DNA of 64,000 nt from Aliiroseovarius lamellibrachiae (GTDB taxonomy: Bacteria > Pseudomonadota > Alphaproteobacteria > Rhodobacterales > Rhodobacteraceae). The position numbers were made by a program, and so were the translations under genes. Each line of letters opens with the position of its first letter. The first letter of the stretch is position 1. The notes under the pieces are model-generated. The model searched no databases, had not been told where the DNA came from, and saw only the letters and a list, made by a program, of their open reading frames with translations. Location of the stretch: the NCBI RefSeq assembly GCF_018599245.1, contig NZ_JAHEVJ010000001.1, forward strand, positions 587,966 to 651,965, given 5' to 3'. Positions 58,760-64,000 of this stretch are shown one piece after another.

Positions 58760-59182
58760 ATGTCTGGACCTGTAACGATGGCGCTTGGGCCATTTATGTT
58801 CCGCGCGCATGGCTTTGGTTATACTGATGTGAGCCGAAAGTTGGACACAACGTGGGCTGAAATTGAAACTGCAGGGCGCTTCAACGCCCTGCAGTGGACT
58901 GGACCGCGTTCTGAGGTGGTCACCATTACTGGTGTCTTGTTCCCGTCTGAATGGGGCGGGGCAAGCACGTTGGAGGGGGTTAGGCTGGCTGCAAAAAACG
59001 GGATCCCTCTGATGCTTGTGTCTTTAGGGGGCAAGGTTTTTGGAAGTCACGCAATTCAAAAAGTCGATGAGGACCGCACTTTTCACGACAGGTTCGGTGC
59101 GCCGGGTCGAAACGCATATTCGATTGAAGTACGGCAAGTTGGCTCTGGGTTTTCACTGCTTTCACTGTTGGGGATAATTTAA
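58760..59182 (+). CDS. Tail protein, P2 gpU family
   Basis: A 140-residue protein with the gpU core ETAGRFNALQWTGPRSEVVT and ITGVLFPSEWGGASTLEGVR. It acts at the tail end in assembly. It directly follows the tape measure, as in P2, and its stop overlaps gpX. Confidence 0.92.
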   Translation: MSGPVTMALGPFMFRAHGFGYTDVSRKLDTTWAEIETAGRFNALQWTGPRSEVVTITGVLFPSEWGGASTLEGVRLAAKNGIPLMLVSLGGKVFGSHAIQKVDEDRTFHDRFGAPGRNAYSIEVRQVGSGFSLLSLLGII

Positions 59183-59391
59183 TGTCGGCGAGCCACATCA
59201 CATCCGCAAATGACGCCTTGGATCTAATCTGCGCTCGGTACTACGGTCGCCAATCTGGTGCTGTTGAACAAGTGCTTGAAGCTAACCCTGATATCGCGCA
59301 GGTGGCGCATCGTCTTCCGGCAGGTATGGAAATCACGCTGCCGGACATCAAGTCTGGAATTGCACGGAAAACAGTCAAGTTGTGGGACTAG
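59182..59391 (+). CDS. Tail protein, P2 gpX family (LysM-like)
   Basis: A 69-residue protein with the gpX/LysM-like layout: DLICARYYGRQSGAVEQVLE, then NPDIAQVAHRLPAGMEITLP. gpX proteins bind the tail tip area. Its start overlaps the gpU stop codon. Confidence 0.9.
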   Translation: MSASHITSANDALDLICARYYGRQSGAVEQVLEANPDIAQVAHRLPAGMEITLPDIKSGIARKTVKLWD

Positions 59392-59482
59392 TAAAACCAC
59401 ACTCCGACCAAGAAGCAAATCAAAGCCCTTTGCCAAACAAAAAAAATATTCTGAAAATCTCGCATGATTACTGGGAGGTAAC

Positions 59483-60472
59483 ATGACGCATCCGAAAGTT
59501 CTTGTCGACATCGATGGTGTGCCAGTGTCGGGTTTGTTCTTCAAGCGTTTGGTGAAGTTGAGCGTTACCGATCGGGAGGGGATTCAATCCGATGCGTTGG
59601 AGATGACCTTTAACGATGATGAGCCGCATTTTGCTAGCCCACGCCGTGGTGCTGTCGCCAGTGTAACCATTCAATCTGGCGATGTTGGTTTTGCAGGATC
59701 TTATATCATCGACCGTGTTGATCACAGCTGTTTGCCATACACCATTACGGTTGGTGGGCATTCGGCAGACCTTCGTTCTGAGATGAAAACGGGCAAATCG
59801 CGCCATTGGGATGATGTGTCGGTAAAGGAGATTGTGGCCGAAATTGCAGCTGACCATGGCCTGAAATCCAAAATCTCGGATGTTGTGTCTGGCCATGTCT
59901 ATTCTTGGATCGGTCAGCAAGACGAATCCGATCTGCACTTTTTGAGACGTCTGGCAAAGCGCCACGGTGCATTGTTCACTATCAAAAATGGCACATTGCT
60001 TTGGTTGGAGTTAGGGGCGGGAAAAACAGCGGACGGGACTGTGGTGCCGTCAGTTAAAATCGTTCGGACAGAAATTATCCTTGGAACCTGTAAGACGTTT
60101 GAAAGCGATGTGGATCGTTTTGGGGCGGTGAAGGCGTTTTACCAAGACCGTGGGAGTGCCACGAGGCAAGAGATTGTCGTTAAGGGTGACCCTGAAGCTG
60201 ATGGCGAACACGTAATTCGAGACCCCTTTAGTTCGAAGGAGGAGGCGCAGGCCGCTGCTGAAGCATACGTAAAAGAGATGTTGCGCGGGTTGATGACAAC
60301 ATCTTGTTCTATCGTTGGTCGGCCTTCGTTGATGGCTGGACAACCTATCTCATATTTCGGGGTGCGACCTGGCATCGATGGCCGGGAATTCATCACCGAA
60401 CTGGTGAAGCACACCTATACCAAAAAGGGCGGCGTCAGAACTTCATTTGATGGGAAGTTGAGAGTGGTCTGA
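59483..60472 (+). CDS. Tail protein, P2 gpD / late control D family
   Basis: A 329-residue hub protein. Recognisable stretches are SVTDREGIQSDALEMTFNDD near 32-50, DVSVKEIVAEIAADHGLKSK near 113-132, and WIGQQDESDLHFLRRLAKRH near 147-165. It forms the baseplate hub with gpV. A 91-base AT-rich gap precedes it; GGGAGG lies before the ATG. Confidence 0.93.
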   Translation: MTHPKVLVDIDGVPVSGLFFKRLVKLSVTDREGIQSDALEMTFNDDEPHFASPRRGAVASVTIQSGDVGFAGSYIIDRVDHSCLPYTITVGGHSADLRSEMKTGKSRHWDDVSVKEIVAEIAADHGLKSKISDVVSGHVYSWIGQQDESDLHFLRRLAKRHGALFTIKNGTLLWLELGAGKTADGTVVPSVKIVRTEIILGTCKTFESDVDRFGAVKAFYQDRGSATRQEIVVKGDPEADGEHVIRDPFSSKEEAQAAAEAYVKEMLRGLMTTSCSIVGRPSLMAGQPISYFGVRPGIDGREFITELVKHTYTKKGGVRTSFDGKLRVV

Positions 60473-60518
60473 AACTAGGTCGCTGACCTCGTCAGGCCAG
60501 TTTCTGGGAGAAATCGTC

Positions 60519-60881
60519 ATGCCGGATTGGTGTGTGAGGGGCGGGGTGCGCGGCTATGTGGTCACGCGCCCTTTGCTTTGGGATATCGGCAAGCGCGGTT
60601 CTGGCTGGGTTCTGGAAATTCCAGTGGGCAAAGAGTTTGAAAGCTCTGTGCCGTGGGCGTTGAGATGGGTTTTTTCGCCTGACGATCCGGCCTTTCTGAA
60701 AGCGGCGGCAATTCACGACACGCTGCTTGAGACGGGATATCGACGCGCCTTTGCGGACAGTCAATGGTTTGAGGCGGCAATGAGCGAACAGGCACCGGCG
60801 CTTAAAGCGTGGGTGGCATATTCTGGGATGCGCGGGCGGCGTTTCCTTCAATGGGTTTTTCGAGTTGAGAGGCGAGCATGA
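60519..60881 (+). CDS. DUF1353 protein
   Basis: A 120-residue protein matching DUF1353: EIPVGKEFESSVPWALRWVF, the AAIHDTLLETGYRR helix with His-Asp, and AWVAYSGMRGRRF at the end. The family is widespread in phages beside lysis genes and its function is not established. It overlaps the holin-like gene by four bases. Confidence 0.8.
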   Translation: MPDWCVRGGVRGYVVTRPLLWDIGKRGSGWVLEIPVGKEFESSVPWALRWVFSPDDPAFLKAAAIHDTLLETGYRRAFADSQWFEAAMSEQAPALKAWVAYSGMRGRRFLQWVFRVERRA

Positions 60882-61165
60882 AAACAACGGAATATTACAT
60901 CGCACTGGCGTCTGCCATTGTGTTGGTTTGGCTTCAGCACAAAGGCAAGCCGTGGCTGATCAGAACGGCGATTGCCGGGGCCTCAGGCGGGGTGGCCTAT
61001 GGTATCGCAGATGAGGTGGCCGCATCTGTAACTTGGATGGGGGAGGGAATTGCGATGGTGCTGGTCACTGGTCTTGCCTACCTCATTTTGGATGCGATGG
61101 GGGCGTTGATCGCTGATCGCGCCGCGCTCAAGGCGTTTGTCCTACGGGCAGTCGGGGGGAAATAA
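60878..61165 (+). CDS. Holin candidate, multi-helix membrane protein
   Basis: A 95-residue protein with a hydrophobic N-terminal helix (YYIALASAIVLVWLQHKGKP), a glycine-rich middle (AIAGASGGVAYGIADEVAAS), and a further helix (IAMVLVTGLAYLILDAMGAL). Size, topology and position before the endolysin fit a holin. The family is not identified. Its start overlaps the DUF1353 stop. Confidence 0.72.
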   Translation: MKTTEYYIALASAIVLVWLQHKGKPWLIRTAIAGASGGVAYGIADEVAASVTWMGEGIAMVLVTGLAYLILDAMGALIADRAALKAFVLRAVGGK

Positions 61166-61305
61166 TGCAGCACATGCGAGATGTAATGCGCCGCCAATTG
61201 TCGCCGTGGTTTTTGCTCATCTGGCTGGCGCTCGTGTTGGGGTGGCAAGCCCACGAGATGCTTACCTGCGTACCGCCACAAACCCACAAAACAATCGAAC
61301 CGTAA
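61165..61305 (+). CDS. Small one-helix membrane protein (46 aa)
   Basis: A 46-residue frame, opening MQHMRDVMRRQLSPWFLLIW, with one hydrophobic segment (LLIWLALVLGWQ). Its ATG overlaps the stop of the holin-like gene (TAATG), and a terminator follows its stop by three bases. It may be a second holin or antiholin; this is inferred only from its place. Confidence 0.6.
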   Translation: MQHMRDVMRRQLSPWFLLIWLALVLGWQAHEMLTCVPPQTHKTIEP

Positions 61306-61308
61306 CAG

Positions 61309-61330
61309 CCCGCCGCATGGCGGGTTTTTT
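61309..61330 (+). terminator. Intrinsic terminator between holin-like genes and endolysin
   Basis: CCCGCC-GCAT-GGCGGG followed by six T, a compact and strong terminator inside the lysis region. Confidence 0.88.
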
Positions 61331-61343
61331 AATGGAGGGCGCT

Positions 61344-62300
61344 ATGTCCATTCAATCGGCTTTGGCCGACCTAAACGCACGTTTCAAATATCGTTCTGAC
61401 CGGGGCGAGAGTTGGAAAATCTTGAAAGGCAAAGCGTCAATTTTTGGCGATTGCGAAGACTACTCGCTGACCTTGATTTGGCTGGCGGAGGGCAAGTCAC
61501 TGCTGCGCTTTTGGCTGGCCCTGCTGACGTTCAAATATGTGATGTTTTACTGCAAGACGCCTCGTGGTGTCGGGCATGCGGTCCTCTGGGTGCGCGGGCA
61601 TGGCTGGGTTGACAATATCCAGCGCGAGTTCGTGCCATCCCTGCGCCAGAAAGGCTATCGACTGCGTTTCCCCTATCTGGTGCCGCATATGTTGCTCTTG
61701 ATGCTCCTGCGGCCAGTTCTGAGGTTCTTGCCTGTGTCTTCTGCTGGCGCTGGAAAAAAGATAGCGATTGTCGTGGGGCATAATGCGCGCGCTCAGGGTG
61801 CAGTGCGTTCGATTGATGGCATGACTGAGTTTAAGTGGAATGGGCATTTGGCTGAATTGATACGAGCGCATGACCCTCGAAATATCAAGATTTTCAACCG
61901 AGTTCCGGGCGGCGGCTATAGCCGCGAAATTGACCGTGTTTATGGCGAGGTCGATGCTTGGGGGGCGGACTGTTCCATCGAGTTGCATTTTAATGGAAGT
62001 GTGAATCCTCGTTCCACCGGTTGCCTTACTCTCACTTCTGGAACGCGCGGATCTCGAAGTCTTGCCCGTCGGGTTCATGATCGTGTTCTGACGGTGATGG
62101 GGAATGAGGACGATGGCGTCAGGGCGCGTGGCCGACGTGACCGTGGCGGTCGTTCGCTTTGGCAAGGTCGAGCGCCGGCAATCATGACAGAACCTTATTT
62201 TGGTTCCAATGCAGACTTTTGTCAGGTGGCGGACGCGCATAAGGATGAGCTGGCGGAAGCAATCTATCGCGGGGCTGTTGAATATCTGGAGGCGGCATGA
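61344..62300 (+). CDS. Endolysin fusion: transglutaminase-like cysteine protease domain plus Amidase_3
   Basis: A 318-residue lysis enzyme. Residues 1-95 resemble the bacterial transglutaminase-like cysteine protease family with a Cys-His-Asp set: FGDCEDYSLTL (Cys37), GVGHAVLWV (His78) and GWVDN (Asp90). A hydrophobic stretch, VPHMLLLMLLRPVLRFLPV (113-131), is followed from about 139 by an N-acetylmuramoyl-L-alanine amidase of the Amidase_3 type: KIAIVVGHNARAQGA, SIELHFNGSVNPRSTG and IMTEPYFGSN. GGAGG lies five bases before the ATG. The stop overlaps Rz. Confidence 0.85.
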   Translation: MSIQSALADLNARFKYRSDRGESWKILKGKASIFGDCEDYSLTLIWLAEGKSLLRFWLALLTFKYVMFYCKTPRGVGHAVLWVRGHGWVDNIQREFVPSLRQKGYRLRFPYLVPHMLLLMLLRPVLRFLPVSSAGAGKKIAIVVGHNARAQGAVRSIDGMTEFKWNGHLAELIRAHDPRNIKIFNRVPGGGYSREIDRVYGEVDAWGADCSIELHFNGSVNPRSTGCLTLTSGTRGSRSLARRVHDRVLTVMGNEDDGVRARGRRDRGGRSLWQGRAPAIMTEPYFGSNADFCQVADAHKDELAEAIYRGAVEYLEAA

Positions 62301-62572
62301 ACCGCGTCTGGGTTCTCTTTCTGATCGGGGCGGTGTCTCTTGCCGGTTGGCAGGGATATCGCCTCGGATACCGCGCCTCGGAGGCTGCGAAAAACGCGGA
62401 GCATCTTGCGCAAATCGAAGCTGGGAAAATGCTGGAAGCGGCCCGCCTGAAGGCGGCGGCGGAACGTGATGATCTTCACCGAAAACTAGAGGAGAAAGCT
62501 TATGCGGATCCCGTTGTTGTTGAGCGTTGCCTTGGCCCTGATCGGGTGCAGCGCCTCAACGCCCTACGTTGA
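62297..62572 (+). CDS. Rz: i-spanin, Rz-like
   Basis: A 91-residue inner-membrane spanin. MNRVWVLFLIGAVSLAGWQG is a signal-anchor helix, followed by a charged coiled-coil (AAKNAEHLAQIEAGKMLEAA). It should pair with the overlapping lipoprotein to fuse the two membranes during lysis. The start overlaps the endolysin stop. Confidence 0.85.
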   Translation: MNRVWVLFLIGAVSLAGWQGYRLGYRASEAAKNAEHLAQIEAGKMLEAARLKAAAERDDLHRKLEEKAYADPVVVERCLGPDRVQRLNALR

Positions 62573-62729
62573 AAGCGCTGACCCGTGCGCCCAGCCGGTG
62601 CAGATCCCGCCCGGCTGGGTGAGTGATCAGAAAATTGAGCTGCTTTGGGGGGCTGATCGCAAGGCGCTTTTGGATTGTGCGGACAAGGTGGAAGTCTTGT
62701 CCGGTCGCAAACCCGGAACGCAGCAATGA
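62502..62729 (+). CDS. Rz1: o-spanin lipoprotein, Rz1-like
   Basis: A 75-residue lipoprotein, MRIPLLLSVALALIGC, with lipobox LIGC and a mature part rich in Pro and Asp (SASTPYVESADPCAQPVQIP). Its first 71 bases lie in another frame of the Rz gene, the classic nested Rz/Rz1 layout. GAGGAG sits seven bases before the ATG. Confidence 0.88.
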   Translation: MRIPLLLSVALALIGCSASTPYVESADPCAQPVQIPPGWVSDQKIELLWGADRKALLDCADKVEVLSGRKPGTQQ

Positions 62730-62819
62730 AGGAATCAAAAGACCTGCAAAAGAGCAATCTCTGATCACTTCAAACTGTTCGGTTGCCTCTTATCTGTGAC
62801 GTGTAACAGGAGGAAAACA

Positions 62820-62990
62820 ATGCAGAATATGATTTCAGAAATTGCCCGCAAGCATCTCGGCCTTGAAACACTTGAAGCGCAAAACTCTGACAGCTTGGAT
62901 TTCAAAGAGCTTTCGGTTTGGGAAATTGAGGCAGCGCTAAAAGCGGCCTTTCAAGCCGGTCAGAAAAGCACGCAGGGAGGCGTGGAATGA
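62820..62990 (+). CDS. Small DUF6900-like protein
   Basis: A 56-residue protein, MQNMISEIARKHLGLETLEA followed by QNSDSLDFKELSVWEIEAAL. This is the pattern of small mobile-element proteins grouped as DUF6900 as I recall it. AGGAGG lies six bases before the ATG. A 20-codon frame (62987-63049) overlaps its stop codon but is too short to support. Confidence 0.6.
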   Translation: MQNMISEIARKHLGLETLEAQNSDSLDFKELSVWEIEAALKAAFQAGQKSTQGGVE

Positions 62991-63082
62991 AAGGCGCAAC
63001 CTGCGAAGCAATGGCCGTAATGATCCAACACCGCATTGCAAAATCATAAGAATTACCCCGCCTGAGAATTTGGGCGGGGGCA

Positions 63083-63179
63083 GGTGGTGCGCTAACACCA
63101 CCCACCACACAGCCATAGTTTGAACAAAGCTGTGCCGACGCCGACCTTCCGGTTTCGCCGCCCATACTCTCGCGAGAGT
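63083..63179. promoter_or_regulatory. Hairpin and perfect palindrome upstream of the Dam-type gene
   Basis: GGTGGTG-CGCTAA-CACCACC (63083-63102) forms a seven-base stem; ACTCTCGCGAGAGT (63166-63179) is a perfect 14-base palindrome twelve bases before the Dam-type start. The palindrome is operator-like. The interval 63050-63190 otherwise holds nothing recognised. Confidence 0.45.
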
Positions 63180-63190
63180 GGTGCGGCTTT

Positions 63191-63877
63191 ATGCTGGAAT
63201 CATATCCAATGACAATGGAAAATGTTCGCCCCGCTGCGCCTGTCGCGCCGTGGATGGGTGGTAAGTCGAAGCTTGCCAAAACTCTAATTGAGCGCATCGA
63301 GCGCATTCCCCACAAAACATATGTTGAGCCGTTTGTGGGAATGGGCGGTGTGTTTCTGCGTCGTGGTTTCAGGCCGCGAACCGAAGTCGCCAACGATTTG
63401 AACGGCGAAATCATCAACCTGTTTCGGATCCTGCAGCGCCATTATCCGCAGCTCATGCAGATCATGCGGTTTTCGATTGCATCCCGCCGCGAATTTGAGC
63501 GGTTGCGGGAAACCAATCCATCAACCCTGACCGACCTGGAGCGCGCTGCGCGCTTTTTGTATCTGCAGCGCCTTGCATTTGGTGGTCAGGTTCGGGGCGT
63601 GTTTGGCGTGTCTGCCGATCATGCGCCACGCTTTTCCATGACGCGCCTTGAACCAATTCTGGACGCGGCACACGAACGCCTAGACGGTGTTGTGTTTGAA
63701 TGCCTCGACTGGTCAGACCTGATTGCGCGTTATGACACGCCTGACACGCTGTTTTACCTCGATCCACCCTATCACGGTGGTGAGAATGATTATGGCAAGG
63801 GAATGTTTGAGCGCGCCGATTTTCAGCGCATGGCAGACCAGCTTGCCGAGATCAAAGGGGCGTTTGTCCTGTCGATC
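63191..63877 (+). pseudogene. Dam-type DNA adenine methylase, truncated by an insertion
   Basis: A D12-class N6-adenine methyltransferase fragment. Motif I VAPWMGGKSKLAKTLIERI, then KTYVEPFVGMGGVFLRRGF; the catalytic DPPY stands in LFYLDPPYHGGENDYGKGMF (about 193-200). The expected continuation after KGAFVLSI (LSINDTPEVR-type) is missing: at 63878 the frame enters foreign sequence and stops at 63943. About 40 C-terminal residues are lost. The ATG at 63191 or those at 63209 and 63215 may be the start. Confidence 0.8.
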
Positions 63878-64000
63878 GTAAGCGGTGCGCTGCCCCCACC
63901 TTCCAGACGACAAGCTGATCTGCGAGTCCGTTTCCACGTGTAGATTTGGAATGGAGGCGGCGTTGGTAGGACATATAGAGCACCATATGGAGGACATTGG
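63878..64000. mobile_element. Left end of an IS66-family-like insertion (rest outside window)
   Basis: From 63878 the sequence begins GTAAGCGGTGCGCTGCCCCC, matching the GTAAGCG-type terminal repeat of IS66-family elements as I recall it. The homology of the methylase gene ends exactly one base before. An open frame from ATG 63951 runs off the window. IS66 elements leave 8-bp duplications, so TGTCGATC should recur at the far end. Confidence 0.5.

Larger units (their letters stand above)
24721..64000. mobile_element. Prophage with lambda-type head and P2-type contractile tail (right end outside window)
   Basis: About 39 kb of contiguous phage genes from integrase to lysis cassette and beyond. 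The left boundary is the 3' end of tRNA-Thr (24720). I find no second copy of the tRNA 3' end inside the window, so the right attachment site must lie beyond 64000. The early modules, repressor region, packaging, head, tail and lysis genes all look intact; the only visible damage is an insertion in a methylase gene at 63878. Confidence 0.95.

Noticed and set aside
39761..60472. Gene transfer agent cluster
   Set aside because: Considered because the host appears to be a Rhodobacterales member, but the coat is gpE-type, the tail is contractile P2-type, and integrase, repressor and lysis genes are present, unlike the RcGTA type.
62987..63049. A 20-codon frame coupled to the DUF6900-like gene
   Set aside because: Too short to support without expression or conservation evidence, although its ATG overlaps the preceding stop codon.
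1..64000. CRISPR array or additional RNA genes
   Set aside because: No regularly spaced repeats of the needed length and no second cloverleaf or rRNA sequence were found on reading; a computed repeat or covariance-model search would settle this.

Overview
The window reads as an alphaproteobacterial chromosome, most likely a Rhodobacterales (Roseobacter-group) member, carrying a large temperate-phage genome. The host call rests on several family-level signs: a GapR (DUF2312) nucleoid protein, a short-chain acyl-CoA regulator (ScfR/RamB family), an SLC5-type sensor kinase, a FliM/FliN-family protein and a RutR-like regulator. No species can be named from sequence reading alone.

Bases 1-24,720 are host DNA, dominated by acyl-CoA and acetate metabolism. 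Reading left to right: the 5' end of accB, a Pro/Thr-rich hypothetical gene, a RutR-like repressor and a PAS-LuxR regulator (all leftward); then a rightward acyl-CoA synthetase. Next comes a leftward operon, livK-livH-livM-livG-livF-acs, which joins a branched-chain-amino-acid-type ABC importer to acetyl-CoA synthetase. A ScfR-type regulator is transcribed divergently from it. Behind that lie a stand-alone receiver protein, a small membrane protein and a sodium-symporter/histidine-kinase hybrid, which together look like an acetate or short-chain-acid sensing and uptake module. Further right are a FliM/FliN-like protein, a DksA-like protein, a bifunctional beta-oxidation enzyme, gapR, a sulfotransferase-like gene, an iron-type ABC permease and tRNA-Thr(TGT).

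Bases 24,721-64,000 are a prophage whose integrase sits tail-to-tail with tRNA-Thr; its right end is outside the window. The leftward early operon (integrase, small Xis-like gene, DUF4326, a methyltransferase-like protein, SNF2 helicase, PD-(D/E)XK nuclease, NYN protein and small genes) and a leftward CI-like repressor lie at 24.8-32.3 kb. A Cro-like gene and the rightward early operon follow (32.4-38.2 kb): CII-like protein, HD hydrolase, DNA methyltransferase, a three-repeat DNA-binding protein, replication-type proteins and a phage NusG paralogue. Four related operators, TCCA-N7-TGGA, lie in two pairs exactly where lambda would have OL and OR.

The late region (38.5-62.7 kb) is a mosaic: a lambda-type head (GpA-like terminase, GpB portal, gpW, ClpP-type protease with a nested scaffold, gpD, gpE, FII-like) joined to a P2-type contractile tail (V, W, J, I, fibre, sheath, tube, frameshifted chaperone, tape measure, U, X, D). 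It ends in a lysis cassette with an unusual transglutaminase-like/amidase fusion, a holin candidate and overlapping Rz/Rz1 spanins. Between the NusG-like gene and the late genes lie an inverted repeat, a non-coding leader and a strong intrinsic terminator, an arrangement that suggests phage-encoded NusG-type antitermination of late transcription. At the right edge, a Dam-type methylase gene is cut at base 63,878 by what looks like the end of an IS66-family element.
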